Positions 1 to 11,973 of a stretch of 64,000 nucleotides of DNA are shown here, piece after piece. A model generated the notes under the pieces. That model had not been told where the DNA came from, searched no databases, and worked only from the letters and a program-made list of their open reading frames with translations. The translations under genes were made by a program, and so were the position numbers. Position 1 is the stretch's first letter, and the number at the start of each line of letters is the position of its first letter. Location of the stretch: contig JBBHKE010002877.1 in NCBI GenBank assembly GCA_037447655.1, positions 198,466 to 262,465 of the forward strand, written 5' to 3'. This DNA comes from Zygnema cylindricum. Its lineage: Eukaryota; Streptophyta; Zygnematophyceae; Zygnematales; Zygnemataceae.

Positions 1-373
1 TAACAACTTTAAATATCTAAAGATCTCATAAAAGATCCAAATTTATACCAAAATATTTTCCTTTTTCTTTTCCTGCCTGTCGGACGGAGGTGGAGGCGAG
101 AGATCGGGGGTATGAACGACATCAGTGACTTCCTTTCTCTCTCTCCAACTAGGTACCGACGGAATCAAGTTGTTTGTCGATAAATATCATCCAATGATTT
201 TTATATGAACTACCTGGTCTCTAAACTAGGGCCATGGACGCCAAGCAAGTGACTACAGCAAGTATGGGGGCTAGAGAGCGGAGGTGGAGGCAGGCTGTCC
301 GTCCTTTTCTTTTTCCTTTTATAAAACCATATTTAAACCTAGAAAATACTCTAGAAATCTATAAATTTCAACA
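1..373 (-). mobile_element. 3' LTR (partial) of degraded copia element A
   Basis: Read on the minus strand, an LTR begins at 373 with TGTTGAAATTTATAG and runs off the window at position 1. The same start occurs in the minus-strand LTR that ends at 42180, and a diverged plus-strand copy of its body lies at about 43710-43990. It retains the family block of cagtcactt-type sequence near 230-260. It lies downstream of the RNase H remnant in minus orientation. No purine tract of the usual AAGGGGAG form precedes it, unlike the other copies. Confidence 0.7.
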
Positions 374-429
374 ATTTGTGTCTCTTGTTGTGTAAAACCC
401 AATTCTTGAAGAAATGCCTAAATCTAAAG

Positions 430-2430
430 AAACTCTTTTAAGGCTTCGCTCGCAGCCATGTATTCGGCTTACATCGTAGACTGAGCCGTTACTTTTTGAA
501 GTTTACTACTCCACCTACAAGTTCCACTTCCAATCTGAATCACATACCCAGTTGTAGACTTCCTACTAGGCATATTACTATAGCTAGCATCACTCCAAGT
601 GTTAATGCTAACCTTGTCCCCTCCCAAAGTAAGCCAAAGATTTTTGGTCCGAACAAGATATCTTAAGACCCTTTGTGCTGCCTCTTAGTCTCTTTTTCGT
701 GGATTTTGCAGACTTCTGCTTAATACACCAATAGCTGTCGCTATGTCGGGCCTAATACAATTCATGAAGTAAATGAGACTTCATACTACTTGTATGTATG
801 GTAATTGAGACATATTTTTTTGCTTTTCTGTACTGAGTTCCTCATCTATCAAGACTCCAAACTCATGGTCTATTCCTTCAAGTTTTTGCCTAAACTCTAT
901 AGGAATCGCACAACCTTTGCCATCAGCCAAGCCAATTTTTTCCAACATGTTGCCTATCGCTTCCTTCTTAGTTAGCCTAATTTTTTTCTTTTCTCTATCT
1001 CTTTCAACTTGTATTCTAAGGATATATTTTGCCTCACCAAAATCCTTCATTTCAAATTGTAAATTAAGTGTTTGTTTTACTCTAGCAATTCCTTATTTGT
1101 TCCTACTAATTCACAACAAATCCTCAACATACACAGCAATGATTATCACCTCATCAAGATTATCACCACACGTCACATAGAATGATCAAAGCTAATTCTA
1201 GTAAATCCTAATCTTTTCAAAAACTCATCTTACTTTTGGTTTCAATGCCTAAGGGCCTGTTTTAGGCCATACAAAGATTTTAAAAGTCTGCAAACAAGAT
1301 TTTCCTTTTTTACTTCCTCATACCCTTGAGGCTGTTTCATATAAATGACCTCGTCTAAATCACCATGCAAAAAGGTAGTATTGACATTCATTTGGTGAAT
1401 GTCAAAATCCTCTCGGGAAGCTAATGAAAGTAAAATGCGGACAGATGGAAACCTTACAATTGGTGAGAAATTTTCTTCATAATCAATCCTCTCCATTTGA
1501 TTATATCCCTTAGCAACCAAACGAACCTTATACGTGTCTATGGTATTATCTTGGTTTAATTTTAATTTAAACACCTATTTACTCCCAATAGCCTTTCTTC
1601 TCGGAGGAAGTTCCACCAGATCCCACGTTTGGGCCTCCATGATGGACTTCATCTGTTAATTGACTGCTTCCACCCAGTGCTCTTTTTCATCACAAGAGAA
1701 AGCTTCTATCAATGTTAGAGGCTCTCATGTGTGTATTGAGTAAGCAAACGCTGCATCTGCTCCTCTGAGTCGCGCACTTCGCCTGACTCCACCTGGAAAT
1801 TCCGTCGCTGGTATATATGGTTGGGTCCTGTTCCTTGATACATGTGATTCTGCTTGTGATTTAGTTTCAGCTTGAGGTAGAGGAGTGTCTACAATCCTTT
1901 ATGGCATAACAGGTCTTGTTTCCGGTGGGGGAGATGGTTCTCATGGAGGCAAGTCACTTTGTGGTAGTGAAAGATTACTTTGATTTGGTGTAGATGTATT
2001 TTCGGTAATTTTTCCAAAAAACATAGGATTTTTTTCCAAAAAGATATAATCAACACTTTGATTTTTCTTCTCCTATGTACGCTGATTATACGCATCTACT
2101 ATTTTTCCCTCATCTTCACTATGATGTTTGTGGCTACCACAACTCTATCTCTCTTAGTGTCATTTACTTTATAACCTTTGGCATGATCATCATACCTTAG
2201 AAATAACCCTGGTATTCCTTTTGGCTTTAACTTCCATTTTCTGCGGATCATTATCTAGCATGAAAATCTTATTTACAAATACCTTGAAATGACTTACATC
2301 TGGTTTGTGTTGTGTCCACATTTCGTCGAGAGTTTTGTCTTTTACTGCCCTTGTTTCTAACCTATTTCTGAATGTTAAAGCATAATTTAATACAACAAGT
2401 TCCTATCTTTTGAAATGGTTAAGTCCTATT
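430..2430 (-). pseudogene. copia pol fragment: integrase C-end, RT, RNase H (D-like family)
   Basis: Pieces of a copia polyprotein are readable on the minus strand in order. An integrase C-terminal part (about 2390-2200, with DEMWTQHKPDVSHFKVF) comes first. Reverse transcriptase blocks follow at 1574-1242 (RLVAKGYNQ, VNTTFLHGDL, KSLYGLKQA) and 1050-781 (DFGEAKYILRIQVERD). A broken RNase H follows down to about 430 (AQSTM-AEYMAA). Frameshifts and stops separate the blocks, so this is a dead copy. The sequence VNTTFLHGDL and the KENLVC motif match the element at 47722-50104 rather than the intact element at 11974-18419. This makes its partner gag-integrase at 2966-5951 a different subfamily. 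Confidence 0.75.
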
Positions 2431-2965
2431 CTTATACCTAAAAGATCACACCTGTTGAAACCTAATAGCCTCTCACTATCCTAGCTAAGGTAAGTGTATA
2501 TTAGCCATGCATCAATAATATCTACCTGAGCTAAGGAGGATACCTGAATATGTCAAGGTATGTCATACAGAATAAATATGAATTAAGTCCTCAATCAAAC
2601 AAAACACGCCTATGTACAAAACAAGGATATGTTACGTCACACTATACTGTACAAAACACGTCGGATAATCATAGACGTGGTCCCGGTTGACCAACGTCTG
2701 TCGGCAACAAATATCGGCCGTCCATATTTAAGAAGTTTCATCCAAGATGAAACTCAACAAATATCGGCCGTCCATATTCAAGAAGTTTCATCCAAGATGA
2801 AACTCTGTTTGACACTTCTGTCTTCTGATGAATTTGAGTCGTAGAACCGAGTCTTGTGGAGTGTCTCATCTTAGTTTGCTGACGCATGTCCTGCTAATGT
2901 GATACAGAGTGTACTCTTTCATTGCTCATTGTCACATTGATTCTGGTACATATTGAACTAGGTTT
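2431..2965. repeat. junction segment with a 52-bp tandem duplication
   Basis: This stretch lies between two copia fragments of different subfamilies. It contains a direct duplication of about 52 bp (about 2709-2804) in which the phrase atcggccgtccatatt followed by aagaagtttcatcc occurs twice, with one or two differences. No coding frame of the polyprotein can be followed through it. It may be a later insertion or filler created when the chimera formed. Confidence 0.5.
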
Positions 2966-5951
2966 TCACAAAATAAACTGAGTATCCAGAAGACACTCCC
3001 GTCGCATAAGAGGCTTAGTGAGGACTAAAGCTTTCAAAACAAACTGGGGTTCACTCAAATGTGACAGCTTGGTTACCTTATTATTCACTTGCCTTTCTTG
3101 AAGTCTCTTGCTGCTTCTCCTCACTCTTTCAAAATATGATGCCAAATTGAAGGGTAATCTCGGATTTCTTCGAATGACTTCATCTTCTCCCCTATCTGTG
3201 GAATCCATCTCCGCTCGTTCATCGTCCAATTCAGGTGTTTCCTAGTCTTTTTTTTTGGTTTGAACCAAAAATTTTGGCTCTAAAAGAGAGTCATTCTCGG
3301 TCAAATTCTTCCTTTCATCTGCAAATTCTGGTTGAACGGAGGTTCAGTTAAAAGAATCTCAACCTAACCCACTTTCGGATTCAATACTAACTCTGACCAG
3401 TTTAGTATATTTAAAGGGATCCACTGACTTTCCTTCATTCATAACTACCAATTGTTTCACTAGGATGATATCATCTTTCTCGAGATCATACTCTATATCC
3501 TTTTACATTTTCATCATATCTAAGTAAGTACCCAGGCTTTCCTCTTGCATCTAACTTCAAATCAGATTTTTTTGCACTTAGACTAAAAACTTGACTTGTG
3601 AACACCTTTAAGTGTGAGATATCTGGTTTTCTCCTGGTCCATCTTTCATATGGTGTTTAATCTTTCAACGACGAGGTGAGAACTCTATTTCTTAAAATAA
3701 TTAGCATTGTGCATAATTTCTGCCCAGAAGCGTTTTTTTATCTTTTTATGTGATAGCATGCTACAAGCGTTTCTTTATCTTTTTATGTGATAGCATGCTA
3801 CAGGCATTATCACTTAATGTCCAATTTAATCTCTCGACCACACCGTTTTGTTTCGGATTCTTTGGGATAGTCTTTTAGTGTTGAACCTCTTCATTTTTTA
3901 ATAAATCCTCAAACTGGTTAAATGTGTATTCCCCCCTATTATCACTCCTCCCTCTCCTTATAGATGTCTCATAGAGCTTCTCACTCCATGCTTTATATTC
4001 TTTAAAATAAACAGGTGCCTCAGATTAATTTTTCAAGAAATAATCTCTAGAATATCTAGACAAGTCATCACAATAATGAGCATAAATCTCTTCCCTCCAA
4101 CTGATGGCACTTTGGCCGATCCCCATAGATCAGTATTAACTAGATCTAGAACTTTTTCCCCCTTATAGGTTGCGGTTTTTGGGAAAGGTAATTTGTTTGC
4201 TTTACCTTGCGCACATCCACCACACACATCGAAGGTCTTATTATCCTCAAAGTGTATTCCCTCACCCACTCCCATATTCTGCATTTCTTTTGGTCTATCT
4301 AGATTCACATAAACCAATCGTTTATGCCAAATCATCAAGTCATTTACACCCGCGTAATAAACTCTCGTCTTTCCATTGCTCAAATTCAATCTAAACGTTC
4401 CTTTGCTACCATGTTCGGTTGTCAAGTATACTTCATCCTCATATCTAGCAACAAAGACTCCTTTTTTGGTGCTAGTTTAAAAACCAAACTCATATAAAAT
4501 AGATGTAGATATAAGATTTTTGTTCAGCTGTGGGATGAAAAGAACATTAAAGAAAGTGAATATAGATGTCTTACGTTCAACTTAGACTTTCAAATCCATA
4601 GATCCCACTTAACTAGTGGTTTTTACTCTCCCATCCCTATACTCTATCTCTATATTAGGGATATTTCTCAATTTTGTGAACATATGCTTCTCTCTACACG
4701 TATGCATAGAGTCACCAGAGTCAATAATCCAACTTTCTTCCAGAGCTTCTTTCACTCCACCGAAGGCACACTTCTATTTCCTTGGGATCTCCGGCTCGGT
4801 TTTCACCTCCAACTCCTCATTGAAAAGGAGTTCTCCATTATCCTCATCGCAATCCTCCTTGTAACTTGTGTTGCCACAAGTGCCTTTTTCTTTCCAACAG
4901 TCAATCCACCAATCTTCTCCTCCTTAAGTATCAGTTTTGTCAATCTAGTACACTCTACCATAAAATTTCTCGGCTTCTTACAAAAATGACAAAGCCCTTT
5001 AGGGGGCCTAGATCCGAATCCATCCGATTAGTTTCCTCTCCCTCCTCCACCATATTTTCATAAGGTTTCTTGGAATCTTGATTCCTCCAGTCAGTTCCAC
5101 TAGCCAATGCTTCAACACTCTTTCCTCCTCTCCAAATCTTAATTGCGCTTTCCCGAATAAAAAACATCCCAACAACGGAGTTCCACATCCATCAATGATC
5201 TGTAAAATCTTGAACCTTGTTAACGATGTTCTCATAACCATCTGGCAGTTTCATAGGCAAAGTATTCACCTTTTCTTTCTCGGTCTCCTGTTTTCCATCA
5301 CTCTCCAACTCCATAAACAATTTAGATAAGTCATTGCAAAAGTTAGACATCTTCCCTTCTTTGTAAACAAATGCTTGCACCTTCAGATTAGCCATCTTTT
5401 GTTGTTGAATCGTGCCATTCTTGTAAATATTTACAAGAGCCTCCCATAGATCTGCCGCCTTATCCACATGTAGGTGAGGAGTAGCAACAGCTTGAATAAG
5501 ACCCCCAATAATAAAATGAGTTGTCATTGTGTTGTTGAAATCCCGGATTTTAGTATCATTTGACTCGGTTTTAAGAAACAACCATGAACGAAATCCCGGA
5601 TTTTAGTATCATTTGACTCGGTTTAAGAACAACCATTAACACTGCCGATCTAGTAGCTATCGGTGTGAGTTTTTCATTCCCTTTCTCTTTCCCTTTGTCC
5701 AACAAAATGCTCTCTCCAACTTCATCTATCACTTCTGCCTCCACAGATCCTTGTGGGAATCGAACTCTTCCAAACCAAGGTGCAATTCCTTGATTTGCAA
5801 ATGGCTGCAACACAAAACCAGTCACAATGCCCCATAGCCGTTTTTCAAAAAGTGAACCCCTCATCATAGCTTCCCAGTATAGGAACCCCGTTCCATTGAA
5901 AATTGGCACGTTTGAGAGTGGGCCTATAAATTGTAATTTTGTGACCTCCAT
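2966..5951 (-). pseudogene. copia gag-protease-integrase remnant
   Basis: A broken minus-strand gag-pol of the same subfamily as the intact element. Gag starts at 5951 (MEVTKLQFIG, then FNGTGFLYWEAMM) and continues at 5581-5192 and 5188-4955. A zinc-knuckle region follows near 4980. A protease motif WIIDSG sits near 4740-4700. The integrase zinc region is at 4425-4033 (WHKRLVYVN, then CGGCAQGK); there the second His of the usual HKRLGH is replaced by Tyr. The integrase-RT linker is at 3229-2966 (RRSSKRLQERQVNNK). A short internal duplication at 5585-5630 repeats about 45 bases around the gag frameshift. Multiple stops make it non-functional. Confidence 0.8.
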
Positions 5952-6865
5952 TGGCCAGTAGAATGTTCAGTTTATACAAAGCCTCTAGGATGATATTTGC
6001 CCCTTTGACTTTCAGACTAAATAAAAACCACCCGGTTAGACAAAAGTTTGACCGACTTCACCCTTGTGAAGGTCCGACTCCCTTGAGTCAGACGCAAAAA
6101 GAGATTTTGAGTTTGCTCTGCTGAGAAGTAAGTTATGTCAAGCCAAAGATGGCCGATAAATACAAAAGGTGAATAAAAGAGTGGTGCATCAAAAATTGCC
6201 TAAGTCTAAACCCCCTACTACTGCAATACCTAACCAATCACAAGATTTTTAAGTAGAAGAAGGTATAGATGTCGCTTTACTTTTGGTACGGCCATGGTAC
6301 GGCATGGTCGTCCCGCTAACTCCTTTCAGTTTCTTAACCGTGGTCGCTCTCCCCTCATGTTCTGCCACGTGCCATCTGCCGACGTAAGCTCACAAATCGC
6401 AAAATGACCACTCCAGTGCATCGCCTCCATTATGAGCCGTCAAATCTGAAGTTGACATTTGTTTTTTTCCGTTGACATTAAATGTGGTTTCATGTATTTC
6501 GTGCTGTCTTGTATTTCGTGCAGTTCTGTTCATTTTAGTGTTCGTTCCGTTCTGTAATCCGTTGAATGAATTATGTCTAATAGTACATCTTTAATTATGA
6601 ATGACACCCCATGTACGTAACGCTTCATCAAGCACTAACGGATAAGACGGACGGCTATGGAGTACGGCGATCACCTTCTAGGACTTAAGATTAAATCATG
6701 GTCTGACCGCCTATCTTTTGCAAAGGGTTGTGCCTTGTGCTCCGTTGGTCTTTCTTCTTATCTACCTAAGGTAGCCCTTGTCCTCAATGACTACGACAAG
6801 TTTGAGGACCTTAGTAACGCCACAGACTGAAAAGAAGATAGAATTATAAAATACCATTTTCAACA
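5933..6865 (-). mobile_element. 5' LTR of degraded copia element A
   Basis: On the minus strand the LTR starts at 6865 (TGTTGAAAATGG) and ends at 5933 in ...ATTACA. It is directly followed by a PBS-like ATTTATAGGCCCACTC at 5932-5917. That PBS is a degraded form of the GGTTATGGGCCCACC found in the intact family member. As in the intact copy, the gag start codon (5951) lies inside the LTR, 16 or so bases before its end. Length is about 933 bp. Internal landmarks shared with other LTRs here include the CACGTG-rich middle and the cagtgactac block near 6790. Confidence 0.7.
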
Positions 6866-6929
6866 AGCATATCATTAGTCACTGGAAAAGACGAGAGGAG
6901 GAACCATGGCTTTCGAGCTGACAGGTGTC

Positions 6930-7310
6930 AACTACAAGGCCATGTCGTACAGTGGTCAAAAAAGAAGTACATTGGCCACTGTACCTTTTTGTACTCTAGA
7001 GTCCTCTCATTGATCCACGGTTTAGTAGTAGATAGCTATGAGCAGAGGTTTAAGGACTTAGTGTGTTTGAGGCGCCGCTCTCCAGCTACCCTTTTGTAAA
7101 AATTGGCCATCTTTGGCAACTTATAACTTACTGATCAGGGAGAAAATTTAGTAAATATTTTTGCGTCAAACTAAAGGGAGTCGCGTCCTCACAATAGTCA
7201 GGTTGGTTATGACTCTTTTCTAACCGTGTGGCTTTTATTTGATCTAAAAGTCGGAAGGGCAAACTTAATCCTAAAGGCTTCTTATAAGTTGGAAATTCTG
7301 TGGACGAATG
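6930..7310 (+). mobile_element. degenerate LTR remnant
   Basis: Plus-strand sequence resembles the 3' part of the copia LTR. It keeps the order cataacttactgctcag-like (7123), ctaaagggagtcgcgtcctcac (7171) and ggcttcttataagttgg (7278). Each has a counterpart in the intact LTR at 12805-13020. Divergence is high and neither end can be fixed. Confidence 0.4.
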
Positions 7311-9923
7311 GAGGTATGAGAATTACACAAATGGGATATCTAAGATTCTCGTGGAGGAGGAGGTCCGGTAAGGATGATGAGGGATAAAAATCTAAAAGGA
7401 TCTCAAGTTCCTATACAAATTTTAAGAACCTCATCCTTCCGCCTTCTAAAGCTAGATGTATTAGACAAATAAATGCACTCAATGAAAAGGTCCTACTTGT
7501 GGACAGAATGCACGTGATTTCATTCTTAATGCTTTTCACCTAGTACTAAGCCTTAACTACGACGCGGCGTACGAATCGGATCCCTTAATAAGAGTCCCAA
7601 CGGTTTAACTCGACATATAAGTCCATCGCACCAAAAAATTGATGGTTGAAAAAGTCTCTCAATTGATGTAACTACTTGAATAAAATAGTATGCTTCCGTT
7701 TAAAAGGAGGCACACGTGCCTTCTGCCAAGTTGTATAAAAAGAGTGAGAGGGAGAGAATCTCAGGAAGAGACAACATTATGCTTTAAGTCCCCGAACAAA
7801 GAGAGTATCACCACTATATGGGGAAGCAACGAAATTCTAGGGAGAGGTCAAAGAAACGACCGATGAACAAAGGGAGTACACTAACGATAACAGAGAGATA
7901 GTCACTCTTGGGATAGTAGAAGGTTACGATCTCCCTCTAAAAGGGGGGGTTGAAACACCAACATGAGTTTTAATATTGGGGGTAGGGTAAGGCTATGCTA
8001 AATGGTGGAGGGACCAATAAAGACCACTAAAAGAAACATCGCTCCTCTATCGAAGAGTGATGTTGCTCGAAGAGATATGGAAAGACGATACTAGATCATT
8101 GTAAAATAAATCATAAGGGTATCGGATATGGTTGCTATCCACCCAAGGTGAGCTTTATGGCCCAACTTCCCTTCGCACGATAACATTGACCTTGAATGGG
8201 CAATTACAAACGAATATCAGGATTTTATCACAGAAATAAGACCTTCGCGACCCTCAACGGCATAGACCTTATAAGAAAATGTTGGGGGATATACTTCAAG
8301 CATTCATGGATGACCACAATCAACCATTAGCAGCATGACTCCAACATTTAACCTTAGACGCAATCTAAAGTTCATAATTTGTCGTTCTGAGAAATAGGGG
8401 ACTAGTGGATCGAAGGTTGGGTGAATGCTCCCTCCTAAATCCTCGCCCACCATATAGATCTTTCAATTAGGAAGGACTTGGTAGGCTCTACTTTGGAAGA
8501 CACGGAGGGTTTGTCTCATTGTTTAGTCAGACGTCGAATGATTGAATTTGTTTTTTTTAAATGTTAAAGTAATATAGGTGGCACCAAAAGGTTGGGCCCA
8601 TCTAGAAACTCCGTGGAGTGTATTGTTGTCTTTTAGTCTATCTAGAGAGCAAAACACCTACTACTTCCCAACGATGAACATGATTAGGTAGTGAGTATGA
8701 ATAGGCACTCACAACTAAATAACTCCCTCACTTCACACAAATGAATTTTTCAAATTTATGTCACCTCGAGAACAACTCCCTAATCGTAAACATAAGTACA
8801 AGTAAACAATGCTTTAATAATGTTCCACACTTGATCCCAATACTTTAAATACTCAACAATATCAATACGACGAGTTTTCCAAACTTCCCACATATAGCAA
8901 CCCAAATTAACAAGTTACACTAAAGGTCGTGTCTTTTATTCAAGGTCTCCACCCTCACGATGACTCTAAATATGCACATTTTAGACCCACTTTCTTAAGT
9001 CTCCGTCATATATTCATCACGAAGCAACTTATATACACATTGCATCCTATAAGATGTATTGTGTCATGTCAACACCTTATTCTTCACTACTCACATCAAC
9101 AATCTTATAAGGTGTGGGTTCTAGTTTGTTCCTGTTGTGGGTAGTCATGTATTGTAGGTTTCTTCTCTTTGTGGGGGTCATCTTTGGTAGACTTATTTAA
9201 TATTGGTGGGTATTTGCTTTCATTAGCGCTTACTTTTCCTGTGTTCTATGCCTTATTCTCTCTCGACTCTTGTAGTCTTTAAATGATACCTGCGTCGTCG
9301 CAGTTTTGTTACCATAAACGTTTGCCGGCCGTGTGGATTGCTGATTATAAATGACGGTCGTCGTTCACAAGCCCGGCAAACCTTTAACCGGTTTGATTAC
9401 AATTTTTCGCAAGTCAAAAATTTTCAACGAGCTGACAGTTAAATCACAGCTCAGCTTCCCAAAAATGTACTATTAAATGCAACGATTGTAATATTCTGTA
9501 CATGTTGACGTAGGCACTTGCGCTCAACCAAAATGACGTATGCGCTGATCATTTCCCTTATTTTTGCTTTGCCCTTTTTCTAAAAGGGAAAAGCATTGTA
9601 GTCGCCTTCGTCTCTGGTGACAACGAGAATTGACCGTCGATGTTTTATGTGTAAGATCTTGAGCCGTTGAGGGTTTTGAGTTAGTGCAAGTTTTGCAATA
9701 ACGTTTACTTTTTTCTTCTCCTGTACGACCTACGGTCAAACCTACGGCTCCATCTGACCGTTTATCTTGCACTACGTGGGAAAGATTCCGTCTGAATTTC
9801 CGACCGACACGAGTTTCACGTCGCGACAGTCGTGTCGCGTAACAATTGTCCATCTTAAAGTCGTCGGGCACGTGGCATCCGTCCCTGGTTTTTTCAGTTC
9901 GCAGGCGTTCCTCCCAATCCTGA
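7311..9923. other. no recognisable feature
   Basis: No coding frame with a recognisable family, no RNA gene and no clear repeat boundary was seen in this AT-rich stretch. The minus-strand frame at 9524-9976 is basic and low in similarity to anything I know. It runs across a MITE end and is treated as chance. Old LTR-retrotransposon interior is possible for 7311-8900 but cannot be shown by eye. Confidence 0.4.
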
Positions 9924-10671
9924 GGGTGAAGTTCCATCAAGCGAAAAGTGGCGTTTCTAACAGAAATCCGCGACACTCCGTACCAGATCGTACCGCCTAT
10001 TTTGTTTTTATACGAAAACCAACATTAGAGAGAATCTTGCCGATACTCTCCGGAGGTCTTGGAGGTAAAAATGGCCGTCGGATGCTCATCTGCGATGTGT
10101 TCGCTTCAATTTTCTCTGTTCGACTCAACCCACCTCGACGAGGTGGGCTGTGTATCGAGGTGGGTTGGCATACACAGAAAAAAAAAAATTGTGACACGGT
10201 GGACAATTAAGCTACGTGTCATGATGGAAAACCAACGAAAAATCTTAAGATTTGCACATGACACGCGGTTTCCAAATTATAACAGAAGATAAAAACGAAA
10301 TTTCGTAACACTCCCTCGTCACGCTATTTTCGGTATCTTTTGTTCGTCACACTATTTCTCTCAAAGGACTTTCGTTTTGTTCGAAAGCTGAAACCCTAAA
10401 AAATGAGCTGGCGTAGCGTCTGCAAAAATAATAAAAATTTTGTCGTATTATTACTTCGTACGCAGGTACACGGTACTCAAGTCAAGATTTGAAGTTAAGT
10501 TTGTCGGTGTTAAAAATCTGAAAGATATTTAATATCGGATCGTAGCTTGCGTGGCGCCAGTCAATTTAAAACACATGGCTTACAAACTCTACATGATGGA
10601 ACTTCGACTCAATCGACCCGGTCTGTAGAGTTTGCCGTACAATAACAGAAACGTATGATGGAACTTCACCC
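9924..10671. mobile_element. MITE (family GGGTGAAGTTCCAT, 3-bp TSD TGA)
   Basis: The element is bounded by terminal inverted repeats GGGTGAAGTTCCATCA at 9924 and its complement ending at 10671. TGA directly repeats at 9921-9923 and 10672-10674. Length is 748 bp, almost the same as the 747-bp copy at 34679-35425. A perfect hairpin, cccacctcgacgaggtggg, sits at about 10129-10147, and the other copy has a hairpin at the equivalent distance from its end. A 3-bp duplication of form TNA with GG-starting inverted repeats resembles PIF/Harbinger-type MITEs, which is an inference. No transposase frame is present. Confidence 0.8.
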
Positions 10672-10674
10672 TGA

Positions 10675-10911
10675 GTCAACTAATGAAAGAATAAATTAAA
10701 AAGCACGATGGTAAACCATCTGAGTCCGGGGGTACAAAAGGGGTAGCATGGACAAAACTGAAAAACTACAATAAAAAACAAATAGAGCAATGGGAACACA
10801 ATAAAAAAAGAAACAAACAACAAGGAAAATAAAAGCACCCAAACTCAAAAAGAGAAGCACCACAACTCACAAAACCAAAACTACAACCCCAACCCTAAAT
10901 CAATTAAATAT
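10675..10911. other. A-rich flank, likely 3' trailer of LINE 1
   Basis: This A-rich sequence lies just past the end of the LINE reading frame. On the minus strand it would be the 3' untranslated end. No clear poly(A) tail or target duplication was found, so the LINE boundary is not fixed. Confidence 0.35.
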
Positions 10912-11973
10912 CTACAAAAAGCAACCCTGTAAGTCCCCCCAGCCTGGGGGGGCACGTTGAGGGAGTTCCGGAACACGGCGGCGATCCATAACCCCAGCAG
11001 CCGATCGGAGGATAATAGAAGCCTGCACTCGCTGTAAAGCCACCGATAAGCGTTGACGATAAAAAGAAGTAAGGAACGGAGGAGAAGGGCTCCCTGGTCC
11101 TCGGCGCTCGAAAGCACGTCGAGCACAGGTACGGAGAAACTCGGCCAATGCAACACCCAAACAACCAAAGATCTCGACTGCCATCGGAATAAAGTCATCC
11201 ATATGGTCCTGGTGGGCATAATCAAGCTCCTTTGCCTTAGCGGCATCACGAGCTGCCACCCCAACATGTCGAGCCGCCTGACCAACAACTGTAGGTGAAG
11301 TAGGGTTCGTCGGTACAATATCGCCAAAGATGCGACTGGCACCATCAAGCAAAACAACATCGATCCGACGCAAGGGGGTAATATGAAAAACCTCTCGACG
11401 CACAGAAAAGATCCCTTCCAAAGCGATGGACGCAACGGTGTCGCGAATAGTGTCGTGTGCTTGGATCAAATCTCCCCCATGGGAGCAGCGAAGAAAATGC
11501 ACACCATCGGGCCCCAAGACACAGCCACATGCACAAACAAGAGAGCCAAGTAAAGGAGGATGGGGAAGGCCAAGGCGAAATCGGAGGGCGGTGGTGAATT
11601 GAGCGAGTGAAAATCGGAGAGTGGACAAAATAGGTGTGGTGATAAGCCAAGACCCAGAACTAGGTCCACCACATGAGAGAAGACGGGCACGCGAAGAATC
11701 AGAGGGAATCGCCTAGAGAAGATCGGATTTAATGGTGGCGACAACCCGGTCGGAAATCCATTCCTGGACACGCTCAACAGATTTTGTAACAAGAGTGGAG
11801 AAAATTGGCACATCCATTAGGGCATGGGGAATAAGAGAACGTGAGGCATCAAATAGAGATCGTTGGAAGGCGAACACACTGACTCAAACCTGGAGGATAA
11901 CTGTAGCTAGAACGAGGTTGTCCCCTGCCAAGAAAGGGGAAATAATAGTAGATGCAATAAGACACCAACTTCC
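10912..11973 (-). pseudogene. LINE 1, 3' half: CCHC knuckle and restriction-like endonuclease
   Basis: This is the C-terminal part of a non-LTR retrotransposon protein, separated from its RT half by the copia insertion. The frame is open from the insertion edge at 11973 down to 10912 except for one TAG at 11713-11715. It shows a zinc-knuckle-like cluster (CACGCVLGPDGVHFLRC, then SHGGDLIQAHD). A PD-(D/E)XK-like endonuclease pattern follows: RREVFHI, RIDVVLLDG, GDIVPTNP and AAKAKELDY. This order, RT then CCHC then REL endonuclease, is typical of site-selective or REL-type LINEs rather than the APE-type L1 and RTE lineages common in land plants. Joining 11968 to 18420 restores the same reading frame as the RT half. 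Confidence 0.75.
11969..11973. repeat. target-site duplication CTTCC (left)
   Basis: CTTCC directly precedes the 5' LTR and is repeated at 18420-18424 directly after the 3' LTR. A 5-bp duplication is the expected footprint of a copia integrase. Confidence 0.9.

Noticed and set aside
9524-9976. 150-residue minus-strand frame, basic and Cys-containing
   Set aside because: It crosses the left end of a MITE, has no domain I recognise, and the similar MITE copies do not preserve the frame.
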